Shown one piece after another: positions 20,143 through 28,369 of a DNA stretch of 53,166 nt. The position numbers were made by a program, and so were the translations under genes. Source of the DNA: Candidatus Peribacteraceae bacterium (GTDB lineage: Bacteria > Patescibacteriota > Gracilibacteria > Peribacterales > Peribacteraceae); assembly GCA_028707875.1 (NCBI GenBank), contig JAQWAC010000004.1, positions 1 through 53,166 on the forward strand, given 5' to 3'. Each line of letters begins with the position of its first letter. Position 1 is the first letter of the stretch. The notes under the pieces were generated by a model, which ran no database searches, was not told the DNA's origin, and worked only from the letters and a program-made list of their open reading frames with translations.

Positions 20143-20238
20143 CCCCCTCTGGGACAGTCAGTGCAATAGAGACGCGCCAAGACAGGGAAGAACGACTCAG
20201 GCACCGAAGTTCTCTAATACCCTGATGACAGACACGAC

Positions 20239-20274
20239 AAAACCACGGCGTAGCCCTGAAGGGGCGAAGCCGGG
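20239..20274 (-). terminator. tRNA-Leu terminator, REP-like hairpin with GTA/GAA internal loop
   Basis: On the minus strand GGC-TTC-GCCC-loop-GGGC-TAC-GCC folds as two stems separated by a symmetric TTC/TAC internal loop, followed by TTTT. The outer CCAC/GTGG pairing would use the tRNA CCA end itself. The same architecture follows tRNA-Thr. Confidence 0.55.
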
Positions 20275-20361
20275 TGGTGCCGACGGGGAGACTCGAACTC
20301 CCATGTCCTTGCGAACGCTAGCCCCTCAAGCTAGTGCGTCTACCAATTCCGCCACGTCGGC
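20275..20361 (-). tRNA. tRNA-Leu (anticodon GAG), CCA encoded
   Basis: 87 nt class II tRNA. Acceptor strands GCCGACG and CGTCGGC pair perfectly, followed by A73 and an encoded CCA. The anticodon arm CTAGC-TTGAGGG-GCTAG gives GAG. The long variable arm and GTTCGAGTC T-loop are typical of tRNA-Leu. It reads CUC/CUU codons. Confidence 0.95.
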
Positions 20362-20375
20362 ACGAAGCGAGAAGA

Positions 20376-20403
20376 AGCATACCAACCCCTCTGCGAAGGG
20401 CAA
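20376..20403 (-). promoter_or_regulatory. Candidate promoter for tRNA-Leu
   Basis: Minus strand TTGCCC (20403-20398), 16-nt spacer, TATGCT (20381-20376), about 15 nt before the mature tRNA 5' end. Confidence 0.4.
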
Positions 20404-20428
20404 CCGCCAAAGGCAGTTTTCCGTCACT

Positions 20429-20635
20429 TCATCCCACGCTGTCCTCAGCCTGTTCTTGCTGAGCAAGACCTGCCATCCACTCCCGTACGGTGGGATCACG
20501 CATCGGATCACCTTCCCCAACCACTTCACGTGCAAGCCCCTTCCGGCCTCGGGTTGCAGGAAGCCTATCCTCTGTCGGCACAAACGATGCTGATGCAGCA
20601 CATTCGAGATGGCCAAGTCCGCGAAGTCCAGTCAT
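20429..20635 (-). CDS. Possible small protein, 68 aa, unknown
   Basis: Only a weak candidate in the 400-nt gap between purB and tRNA-Leu. The second half (VREWMAGLAQQEQAEDSVG) has ordinary protein composition, and a TATAGT box with an overlapping 14-bp palindrome lies about 25 nt upstream of the ATG. The overlapping 96-aa and 87-aa frames are less credible. No family is recognised. It could equally be non-coding sequence. Confidence 0.25.
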   Translation of the reverse strand: MTGLRGLGHLECAASASFVPTEDRLPATRGRKGLAREVVGEGDPMRDPTVREWMAGLAQQEQAEDSVG

Positions 20636-20658
20636 GGGAAAGTGGGAAAGATAACGAC

Positions 20659-20686
20659 ACTATATTCGTACTTTCCTGTACAGGAA
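20659..20686 (-). promoter_or_regulatory. Palindromic operator-like site with -10 box
   Basis: TTCCTGTACAGGAA (20673-20686) is a perfect 14-bp palindrome. On the minus strand its left half can act as a poor -35 (TTCCTG), 16 nt from TATAGT (20664-20659). It may control the possible 68-aa ORF. The palindrome is seen directly; the role is inferred. Confidence 0.35.
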
Positions 20687-20763
20687 GCACGAAGTCATGA
20701 AAAAACACGGAATATCTTAAAGAGGCCTTCGCGAAGAGGAAAAAAGCATCTTCCGGAAGTCCG

Positions 20764-22077
20764 TTACGCGAGCGGCCAGCGACGCAACCTCTCCTTCTCC
20801 GCCTTGGACAGAGGAAGGCTCTCCGCAAACTTCAGCATGTTCTCATGCGTCACCTTTGCCCCGCGCGTAAGCTTCTTCAGTTGTTCATAGGCGCCCTCCA
20901 CCCCGTGCTTCCGCAGCAACATCTGAATTCCCTCTGCGAGCACCTCAGGGTGATCAGCGAGCTCCCGCTTCACCGTCGCACGATCGAGAGAGAGCTTCCC
21001 GAGCCCCTTCCGGAGCGACGCAACCGCGAGGAGGTGATACCCGAAGGCGATCCCGATGTTGCGCTGCACCGTGGAATCGGAGAGATCACGCTGGAGCCTG
21101 CTCACGGGCAGCTTCTCCGCAAAGTGGGAGAAGAGCGCCGTGGAAATCCCCAGATTGCCCTCCGCGTTCTCGAAGTCGATGGGATTCACCTTGTGCGGCA
21201 TCGTGGAGGACCCCACTTCGCCCGCGATGACCTTCTGCCGGAAGACGCCGCGCGAGATGTAGAGCCAGAGATCGCGCGAGAGATCGAGGAGAATGGCGTT
21301 GGCGCGACTCACGATGTGACTCATCTCCGCGAGGTCGTCGTGCGGATTGATCTGCGTGGTATGTGCCAGAGGATCGAGACGGAGCGACCGGATGAACTTG
21401 CGGCCGAAGATCTCCCACCTGACGTCCGGATACGCGATGCGCTGCGCGGCATACGTTCCCACCGCCCCGCCGAACTTCCCCTGCATGCGGAACGACTGCA
21501 GCTGACGGATCTGGCGCTCCAGACGATCGGCGAAGACCGCGCACTCCTTCCCGACGGTCGTGGGCGTGGCGGGCTGGCCGTGCGTCAGACTGAGCATCGG
21601 GGTCTTCCGCCACCGACGCGCCATGCCCTGCAACTCATGGAGAGTGCCTCGGAGTGAGGGCAGAACAACCTGCTTCAGTGCACGCTGGATGAGAATGCCG
21701 TAGGCGAGGTTGTTCACGTCCTCGCTCGTGAGTCCGAAGTGCAGGAAGTGCGTGGTGTGCTTCAGTCCGCCGATGCGCTCGAACTTCCGGCGCAGGAAAT
21801 ATTCCACCGCCTTCACATCGTGATTGGTCTTGCGTTCGATTTCGTGAATCTCCAGCGCATCCTTCAGACCGAACTTGTAAATGATGTCCTGCAGCGCCCT
21901 GATCTGCTTCGCCTTCAGCTTCTTCAGCTCCCGAATGCCGGGATCGTGCGCCAGCGCCATGAAGTATTTCAATTCCACTTCCACGCGCGCCCGCATGAGC
22001 GCTTCTTCACTGAAAAAAGGCCGCAGCGCTTCGGTTTTGGACCGGTAGCGCCCGTCGAGAGGAGAGAGATGCTGCAT
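20764..22077 (-). CDS. purB: Adenylosuccinate lyase
   Basis: Cleaves SAICAR to AICAR and adenylosuccinate to AMP, releasing fumarate. MQHLSPLDGRYRSK is the family N-terminus, THGQPATPTT (165-174) carries the catalytic His, and GSSTMPHKVNP (289-299) is the fumarate-lyase signature loop with the catalytic Ser. 437 aa. ATG 22077 is chosen over the track start (22095) because it gives the standard N-terminus and lies 8 nt after a TATACT box. Monocistronic; ftsH is upstream on the same strand. purC, another purine gene, is separate at 32.6 kb. Confidence 0.97.
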   Translation of the reverse strand: MQHLSPLDGRYRSKTEALRPFFSEEALMRARVEVELKYFMALAHDPGIRELKKLKAKQIRALQDIIYKFGLKDALEIHEIERKTNHDVKAVEYFLRRKFERIGGLKHTTHFLHFGLTSEDVNNLAYGILIQRALKQVVLPSLRGTLHELQGMARRWRKTPMLSLTHGQPATPTTVGKECAVFADRLERQIRQLQSFRMQGKFGGAVGTYAAQRIAYPDVRWEIFGRKFIRSLRLDPLAHTTQINPHDDLAEMSHIVSRANAILLDLSRDLWLYISRGVFRQKVIAGEVGSSTMPHKVNPIDFENAEGNLGISTALFSHFAEKLPVSRLQRDLSDSTVQRNIGIAFGYHLLAVASLRKGLGKLSLDRATVKRELADHPEVLAEGIQMLLRKHGVEGAYEQLKKLTRGAKVTHENMLKFAESLPLSKAEKERLRRWPLA

Positions 22078-22085
22078 GGACCGGC

Positions 22086-22114
22086 AGTATAGCAAAAGGA
22101 CAGCGGAATCTGAA
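22086..22114 (-). promoter_or_regulatory. purB promoter, probably leaderless
   Basis: Minus strand TTCAGA (22114-22109), 17-nt spacer, TATACT (22091-22086), then 8 nt to ATG 22077. No SD sequence is present. Confidence 0.55.
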
Positions 22115-22134
22115 GCGGAAATGGCCTTCTTTGC

Positions 22135-24039
22135 TCATTCATCCGTCACCTCCTCCGCATCCTCATCCGCAATTTCCTCCTTCGCTTTGACTTCGGGCTT
22201 CGTTCCGTCGAAGGTCTCCAGAAACTCGTCGATGCTCATCGTTTCTTTCTTGAGGAGAATCTGTGAGAGCTCATCGAGCTTGGTTCGGTGCGTGCGCAGC
22301 ATGCCGATGGCACGCTGGTACTGCGCACCGATCGTCCTCTGCACGAAGTCATCGATCTGCCTGGCTTTCTCCTCCGAGTAATTGCGCGACATCGAGGGAT
22401 CGACGCCGAGGAACATCGTTCCTTGACGCTCCCCGTAGGCGACGGGCCCGAGCTCGGCGTCGCCCATGCCGTAGCGCATCGCCATCATGCGGGCGATCTG
22501 CGAGGCACGTTCAATATCGTTGCTTGCACCCGTCGTGAACTCGCCGAAAACGAGCTCCTCCGCCGCACGCCCGCCGAGCAGGCCGCAGATCTCGTCGAGG
22601 AACTTGCTCTTGCTGGTCGTGTAGGTGTCTTCCTGCGGGAGGAACCACGTGATACCCAGCGCCGATCCGCGCGACACGATGGAGATTTTATGAAGCTGAT
22701 CACTCTCCGGACAGAGGTGACCGACGATCGCATGACCGAGTTCGTGGAACGCAGTAATTTCCTTCTCGTGCTGTGTGAGCTTGCGGGAACGCTTCTCGGG
22801 CCCCACGGTCACCTTTTCGGTGGCATCGATCAGGTCGCGCTGCGTGAGCGTGGAATGGCGGCGCTTGGCGGCGAAGATCGCGGCTTCGTTCATGATATTT
22901 TCCAGATCCGCACCGGTGAGCCCCACCGTCTGCTTGGCGATATCGGCGAGCTTGGTGCCCTTCGCGAGCTTTTTGTTGCCGGAGTGAACCTTCAGGATCT
23001 GTTCGCGCGCGACGAGATCCGGCTTGTCGATGAAGATGCGCCGGTCAAAGCGGCCGGGGCGCAGGAGGGCGATATCGAGCACATCGGGGCGGTTGGTGGC
23101 GGCCATGACGATCACATTCGTCCCCTGCTCGAATCCGTCCATCTCCGTGAGGATCTGATTGAGCGTCTGCTCACGTTCATCGTGTCCGCCGCCGAACCCC
23201 GCTCCGCCGCGCTGACGCCCGACGGCGTCGATCTCATCGATGAAAATGATGCTCGGTGCATTGCGCTTGGCACGCAGGAAGAGATCACGGACGCGGCTGG
23301 CACCCACGCCCACAAACATCTCGACGAATTCGGAACCCGCAATGGAGAAGAATGGCACACCCGCCTCCCCCGCGACGGCACGCGAGAGGAGCGTCTTGCC
23401 CGTTCCGGGGGCTCCGACCAGCAACACGCCCTTCGGGATCTTGGCTCCGAGGTTGATGTATTTCTTGGGATTCTTGAGGAAATCCACCACCTCCACCAGA
23501 TCTTCCTTGGCCTCATCCGCTCCGGCGACATCCGCGAAGCGCGTCTTCACCTGCGCAGCATCCGCCACGCGCGCTTTTGATTTGCCAAAGGAAAGGGCGG
23601 TGCTTTGGCTCTTCGCGATTCCCCGGAAGAGCCACATAACTCCTCCGATCACGAGGGCGAAGAAGAGGAGATCGGGGAGGATGCTGAGAAGGATATTGGT
23701 CGCCTCGCGGTTCTCCACCTCGACGACCGTGGGGTTCTTCGGATCGTTCCACCCGAGCTGGCTCACCGTTTCCGCCGCCTCCTTATAAGAACTCAGAACC
23801 ATCCCCGATGAAGTCGTGGCGTAGACCACGTTATCCTTCAAAACGATCTTCGTGTATTTCTTCTGCGCATAGCCGCGCGTGATCTCACTCAACGGAACCT
23901 CCTTCGCATCGGCGAACTGCTTGCTCGTATCCTGTGCCGGCTGCAGAACGGTGTAGACCGAGAGCGCCAGCAACACCGCGAAGAGCAGGAGCCCGAGCCA
24001 CTGACGACTGCGCGGAGGACGGCCTTGTGCAAGGGACAT
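22135..24039 (-). CDS. ftsH: ATP-dependent zinc metalloprotease FtsH
   Basis: Membrane-bound AAA+ protease for quality control. Two membrane segments (about 14-32 and 116-138) flank a small external domain; Walker A GAPGTGKT is at 209-216, Walker B IIFIDEID at 264-271, the second region of homology at [20 protein letters not shown], and zinc motif HELGH at 432-436. 634 aa, normal length, with an acidic C-terminal tail. TAAGAT lies 6 nt before the ATG. The GGAG between them is too close to the start to act as an SD. Confidence 0.98.
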   Translation of the reverse strand: MSLAQGRPPRSRQWLGLLLFAVLLALSVYTVLQPAQDTSKQFADAKEVPLSEITRGYAQKKYTKIVLKDNVVYATTSSGMVLSSYKEAAETVSQLGWNDPKNPTVVEVENREATNILLSILPDLLFFALVIGGVMWLFRGIAKSQSTALSFGKSKARVADAAQVKTRFADVAGADEAKEDLVEVVDFLKNPKKYINLGAKIPKGVLLVGAPGTGKTLLSRAVAGEAGVPFFSIAGSEFVEMFVGVGASRVRDLFLRAKRNAPSIIFIDEIDAVGRQRGGAGFGGGHDEREQTLNQILTEMDGFEQGTNVIVMAATNRPDVLDIALLRPGRFDRRIFIDKPDLVAREQILKVHSGNKKLAKGTKLADIAKQTVGLTGADLENIMNEAAIFAAKRRHSTLTQRDLIDATEKVTVGPEKRSRKLTQHEKEITAFHELGHAIVGHLCPESDQLHKISIVSRGSALGITWFLPQEDTYTTSKSKFLDEICGLLGGRAAEELVFGEFTTGASNDIERASQIARMMAMRYGMGDAELGPVAYGERQGTMFLGVDPSMSRNYSEEKARQIDDFVQRTIGAQYQRAIGMLRTHRTKLDELSQILLKKETMSIDEFLETFDGTKPEVKAKEEIADEDAEEVTDE

Positions 24040-24045
24040 GGCTCC

Positions 24046-24051
24046 ATCTTA
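24046..24051 (-). promoter_or_regulatory. -10 box for ftsH
   Basis: TAAGAT on the minus strand, 6 nt before ATG 24039. It suggests a leaderless transcript and leaves about 70 nt for a divergent promoter region shared with the PMT-like gene. Confidence 0.42.
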
Positions 24052-24117
24052 GCGAACGTGGAAATGAATTCCACCGATCCGACCACAATCTGCCCTTTTC
24101 AGAATCCGGATCTGCGG

Positions 24118-24123
24118 TACACT
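24118..24123 (+). promoter_or_regulatory. -10 box for the PMT-like gene
   Basis: TACACT, 8 nt before GTG 24132. The same hexamer precedes the other GTG-started transferase gene (35022). Confidence 0.42.
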
Positions 24124-24131
24124 TTGCCACC

Positions 24132-25637
24132 GTGACGAGCACCCCCCTCAAGAAAACCCTTCTTCATCCGGCTTTCCTCCTCGGAATTTTTGTTCTGCTT
24201 CTGTCGTACCTCACGTACTTCCAGAACTACCAGAATCCCCCCGCGCTCTTCTGGGACGAGAACTACCACATCGCAAGTGCGCAGAAGTATCTCAACGGGG
24301 TGTACTTCATGGAACCGCATCCGCCCCTCGGCAAGCTCCTGATCGCACTGGGGGAGAAGCTCCTCAATGTCAATCCCACGCACAATGAATTCATCACGAC
24401 GGATTATGCACGTGAACTCCCTGCCGGCTTCTCCTTCGCGGGATACCGCCTCTTCCCCGCGCTCCTCGGCTGGCTCGCGGCCCCGCTCCTCTATCTGATC
24501 TTCCTGCTCCTCACCCGTAACCCGCAAGCATCCGCCATCTTCAGCTTCCTCTATATCTTCGATAACGCCCTCGTCGTACATTCCAGAGGGGCGATGCTGG
24601 ATTCCACGCTCATCTTCTTCTGTGTGGTTGCGATTCTTGCCTTCCTTCTCCAACTGGAATGGAAGAAAGATCCGAAGAAATTCCTCGCCGCCTCCGCCCT
24701 CTACGGCATCGGTCTCGGAGCCGTCGTCACGACGAAGGAAACGGGGCTCATTGTCGTGCTGCTCCTGCCCTTCCTCGCCTGGAAACTCCGTAAGCATCTC
24801 CGCCTGTTCGCTCAGGGATTCGTCGCCTCCCTTGTCGCGTTCCTCGTCGTCTTTCTGGGCGTCTGGTACATCCACTTCGCTCTCGGTTCCACTGTCGTGC
24901 CGCAGCTCCCCGATAACGGATACTATCAGGCATCGGAAGAATACAAGACCATCCTCACCTACGGCGCGAACCGCTCACTGCTCTCCTTCCCCGTGATGCT
25001 CAAGGATTCTTTCCACTTCATGGGACATTACGCAGGAGGCGTCCCGCGCCTGGATCTCTGCAAGAAGGATGAGAACGGCAGTCCGTTCTTCGTGTGGCCG
25101 CTCGGCGCCCGCTCCATCAATTACCGATGGGAAACACCGGACGGGAACGCCTACAGCTACCTCTACCTGCAATCGAATCCCGTCGTGTGGTGGGTGAGCT
25201 TCGCGTCCATCCTTCTCGGGATCGCCCTGCTCGTCGCCTCGGTTTTTCTCCCGCTCAAGAAACCCCTGCAGTACGGCTTCCCTCTCTTTGTTTTTGTCTC
25301 GCTCTACGTGTGTTACATGGTGGCGATCAGCCAGCTCAATCGCGTCATGTACCTCTATCACTATTTCCCGCCGCTCCTCTTCAGCTTCATCGTGGCCGCA
25401 CTGGTGTATCTGGAAATCCAGAGTTTCCTGAAGTGGCGCTTCACGGAACAGGGGAGAAAGGTGGGGCTCCTGATCTTCGGGCTCCTGATCTTCGGAGCTT
25501 TCCAGTTCTACCGCCCCTTCACGTACTACCAGCCGCTCACGGATGCACAATTCGCCCGACGCGCCTTCTTCCCCATGTGGGAACTCACCTGTGTTCATTG
25601 CGAAAAAATGGGCTCGTTGGCGATACCTTGCAAGTAG
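24132..25637 (+). CDS. Protein O-mannosyltransferase-like GT39 membrane glycosyltransferase
   Basis: PMT family GT-C enzyme that moves a hexose from polyprenyl phosphate to exported proteins. FWDENYHIASAQKYL supplies the catalytic Asp-Glu of the first external loop, and YFMEPHPPLGKLLI is the strongly conserved HPPLGK motif. About eleven membrane spans, and the C-terminal four-helix region (IAALVYLEIQ to FGAFQFYRP) resembles PMT_4TMC. 501 aa. The track's long N-terminal extension is antisense to ftsH; GTG 24132 gives a normal PMT start. Downstream GT2 and GT39 genes point to a glycosylation cluster. Confidence 0.85.
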   Translation: MTSTPLKKTLLHPAFLLGIFVLLLSYLTYFQNYQNPPALFWDENYHIASAQKYLNGVYFMEPHPPLGKLLIALGEKLLNVNPTHNEFITTDYARELPAGFSFAGYRLFPALLGWLAAPLLYLIFLLLTRNPQASAIFSFLYIFDNALVVHSRGAMLDSTLIFFCVVAILAFLLQLEWKKDPKKFLAASALYGIGLGAVVTTKETGLIVVLLLPFLAWKLRKHLRLFAQGFVASLVAFLVVFLGVWYIHFALGSTVVPQLPDNGYYQASEEYKTILTYGANRSLLSFPVMLKDSFHFMGHYAGGVPRLDLCKKDENGSPFFVWPLGARSINYRWETPDGNAYSYLYLQSNPVVWWVSFASILLGIALLVASVFLPLKKPLQYGFPLFVFVSLYVCYMVAISQLNRVMYLYHYFPPLLFSFIVAALVYLEIQSFLKWRFTEQGRKVGLLIFGLLIFGAFQFYRPFTYYQPLTDAQFARRAFFPMWELTCVHCEKMGSLAIPCK

Positions 25638-25708
25638 GAGTGGCTGAGAACCCCCCCCGTGAGGAGATAGGGTGGGATGGAAGAGGGTGAGGATGAGGTC
25701 GTAAACCT

Positions 25709-26407
25709 TCAATTTCCCTCCCTCAGGACCGTCTTCTTGAGGGCGAACAGGTCCCGGAACATTTTGAGAATCACCCGGATATTCGCTCCCGTCTGTTTCC
25801 CGAGCAACCGGGGATAGTGGTGCACCGGAATCTGCTTCCAGGGAATATGATGGCGATGGAGACGGTAGAATATCTCCCCGTTGATGAGAGCACCGGTGGA
25901 ATGAATCGGTCGGATCATCGGCCAGAGTGAGGCCTTCCAGACCTTCATGGCACAGTTCACGTCACGCACCCAGACACCGAGCGCCACCCAGACGAGGAAG
26001 CCATAGAGTTTTGCATTCACCATACGGATGAAAGGATCGGCACGCTTGATCCTCCTGCCCGTTACAAACTCATATTCCTGAAGAAACGGCAGCAACTGGC
26101 CGAAATCCTCCACATTGAACTGACCGTCGCTATCCATATAACCCATGAATTCCTTCGCCGCCGCATCACACCCCGAACGAACGGCGCTGCCGTACCCCTG
26201 ATTTTTGGGATGAGTGACGATTTTCAGGAGAGGCATCTGGGCAGCCATTCGTGCGAGAACCTTCGCCGTGCCGTCCGTGGATCCGTCATCGACGACCACG
26301 ATCTCGCCATCGATCTTTTCCCGCCCGAACCACTGTGCCACGTCCGTCACGGTGCGCTCGATGTTCTGCTCTTCATTAAAACATGGAAGGACAATGGAGA
26401 GTTGCAT
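25709..26407 (-). CDS. GT2 glycosyltransferase, polyprenyl-phosphate sugar synthase-like
   Basis: MQLSIVLPCFNEEQNI begins the GT-A fold, VVDDGSTDGT is the nucleotide-binding motif and YMDSDGQFNVED the DxD-type metal site near residue 95. GALINGEIFYRLHR and HHYPRLLGKQTGANI are acceptor-region motifs of DPM1/GtrB-like enzymes. 232 aa, no C-terminal membrane domain. ATG 26407 is the natural start; the track's start at 26548 adds 47 residues that overlap the divergent gene. Likely donor supplier for the adjacent GT39 enzymes. Confidence 0.84.
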   Translation of the reverse strand: MQLSIVLPCFNEEQNIERTVTDVAQWFGREKIDGEIVVVDDGSTDGTAKVLARMAAQMPLLKIVTHPKNQGYGSAVRSGCDAAAKEFMGYMDSDGQFNVEDFGQLLPFLQEYEFVTGRRIKRADPFIRMVNAKLYGFLVWVALGVWVRDVNCAMKVWKASLWPMIRPIHSTGALINGEIFYRLHRHHIPWKQIPVHHYPRLLGKQTGANIRVILKMFRDLFALKKTVLREGN

Positions 26408-26517
26408 GGATAGAAGTATTGAACGGCAGAACTGTACCGCACAATCGACGAACCGTACACCTTCGCGTGCAATATGAGTCCTCTCTCCTGTATGATAATC
26501 CCCGATCTTTGTTCTTG

Positions 26518-28302
26518 ATGAGACAATTCCTTTCGCGCGGCACGGCACTCGCAGGGAGCTTCACATTCCTCGCATTCGTGATCGTCCTCTACGGACTCTC
26601 CGTGCATTCACTCGCACCGGAGTTTCATGACGGACAATACCGCTTCACGGATGAACGGAACTGGAAATCCTTCTCCATGCCTCTCTCCTTCACATCCAAT
26701 GAAAAGGAGGTGGAGGCGCGCTTTTCCATGAATGTTCAGGATTTTCACGCGACGTCCTTCTCCCTCAGGGCCGATGATTGCGTGCAAAGAGTCTGGGTCA
26801 ATGGAACCGAACTGATTGACCGGAGAATCCCGTTCTGCGACTACACGAACGGACAAACATTCTCTTTCGCGCGTTTCCTCCGACCGGGAGAGAACCAGAT
26901 CCGCGTGATCGTGAAAAATAGCGGCGGACCGGGCGGATTCGATATTTCCGTTGCAGGGAGCGATCCGCTACTTTTTTTCCTCCGCATCCTGCTCCTGACG
27001 AGCATCACCTGCTCCGCAATTCTCGCCATGGTGGCCCTGCGTCTCACGAAATGGGAGGCATCGCTCTGGAGCGGATTCACCGCGGGCATGATCATGCGGC
27101 TGATCTATCTCTTCGGAACTTCTCACGCAACCCGGGGGCATGATGTGGACGGACACATCGAATACATCCAATACATCGCGCAGCATCTGAGTCTGCCCGG
27201 CATCAGGGATGGATGGGAGTTCTACCAACCCCCGCTCTATTACATTTTCTCCGGTTTATGGGTTCGGGCCGGTCTCGCACTGGGCCGCGACCTCCCCTCT
27301 CTTCTCCGGGATCTCCAGTGGCATGGACTTCTCCTCTCCGTCGCAACACTCGGCATCTGTGTGTGGATCGCATCGATGATCTTCAGCCGGAAGGGGGAAG
27401 AACCCCTCCGCGCCTTTTTTGTCTGGATAATGGCCTTCTTCCCCGGCCTCGTCTTCTTCTCCGCCCGCATCAACAACGACAACTTCCTCCAGTTCTGGGA
27501 ATTTCTGGCATTCGCCCTGATTCTCCGATGGTGGCAGAAGGGACGCGTGGAGGATTGGCTGCTCGCAATCACGGCGATCATTCTTGCCATGCTCTCCAAG
27601 AGCAATGCGATCCTGCTTCTTCCCGTCGCCTTCATGGCCCTCCTTCTCAAGGAAGGATGGACGATGCGCAAAAAAGTCATCACCGGCATCCTGAGCCTCA
27701 TGGTGATCCTCGCATGCACCACCTGGAACTTCACGCTTCGGAAGGGCGCGACGGGCGACCACCCCCTCATGCCGAACGTGAGCAATCTGAATTCCTCTCT
27801 GAAAGTGGATTCCTCACCGGAGTCGCTCACGGAATTCAACCCCGTTCGCCTCGTGCTGCATCCGTACAACAACGCGTGGGTGAACGAACTGGGAAGGAAC
27901 AACTTCTGGGAATATTTCTACAAATCCGCGTTTTCCGGTGAATTCGATCTCGGTCCGCGACTGCAGATGCTCTCTTCGGTCCTGCTCTTCTTCTCGCTCC
28001 TTCTCTTTCCGGCGATCCTGACAGGTCTGTGGTCAGCGATGATTGGGCAATGGAAACGAACGTTTCTCCTTTGGTTTTCATTTTTCATTCTGGTGGGCGG
28101 CCATATCGGATTCCGGCAGATGAACCCGTACAGTTCCTGTCAGGATTTCCGCTATTCCATCCTGCTGTTGATTCCGCTCACGGCATTTCTGCTCATCACG
28201 CTGAATCGCTTTTCCCGCACCCCCCGCATCCTCTTTGAGAGTCTTCTCTTCACCTTCATCGGACTCTGCGGCGTCTTCCTCCTCTCTCTTGTTTTGATGT
28301 AA
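26518..28302 (+). CDS. GT39-like membrane glycosyltransferase with N-terminal beta domain
   Basis: 594 aa. An N-terminal membrane span (LAGSFTFLAFVIVLYGLSV) is followed by an external beta-sandwich-like domain of about 130 residues (RVWVNGTELIDRR, GENQIRVIVKNSGG) that resembles galactose-binding-type folds, then about ten membrane spans. The GT-C loop HATRGHDVDGHIEYIQY and EFYQPPLYYIFSGL (a PPL motif) support a GT39/ArnT-like enzyme. The added sugar-binding-like domain before the catalytic core is unusual. ATG 26518 is preferred; TATGAT lies about 22 nt upstream. Confidence 0.7.
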   Translation: MRQFLSRGTALAGSFTFLAFVIVLYGLSVHSLAPEFHDGQYRFTDERNWKSFSMPLSFTSNEKEVEARFSMNVQDFHATSFSLRADDCVQRVWVNGTELIDRRIPFCDYTNGQTFSFARFLRPGENQIRVIVKNSGGPGGFDISVAGSDPLLFFLRILLLTSITCSAILAMVALRLTKWEASLWSGFTAGMIMRLIYLFGTSHATRGHDVDGHIEYIQYIAQHLSLPGIRDGWEFYQPPLYYIFSGLWVRAGLALGRDLPSLLRDLQWHGLLLSVATLGICVWIASMIFSRKGEEPLRAFFVWIMAFFPGLVFFSARINNDNFLQFWEFLAFALILRWWQKGRVEDWLLAITAIILAMLSKSNAILLLPVAFMALLLKEGWTMRKKVITGILSLMVILACTTWNFTLRKGATGDHPLMPNVSNLNSSLKVDSSPESLTEFNPVRLVLHPYNNAWVNELGRNNFWEYFYKSAFSGEFDLGPRLQMLSSVLLFFSLLLFPAILTGLWSAMIGQWKRTFLLWFSFFILVGGHIGFRQMNPYSSCQDFRYSILLLIPLTAFLLITLNRFSRTPRILFESLLFTFIGLCGVFLLSLVLM

Positions 28303-28369
28303 TACGAAGGGAAAACTTGAAAAATCCCGTCCGAACCACTACAAGGATGCGTGCACCTTCAGATTACGG

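Noticed and set aside
20326-20616. 96-aa minus-strand ORF ending in ADVAELVDALA
   Set aside because: Its C-terminus is translated tRNA-Leu, a common annotation error.
22288-23580. 430-aa plus-strand ORF
   Set aside because: Antisense to ftsH, which is unmistakable; the ORF is a long shadow caused by GC-rich third positions.
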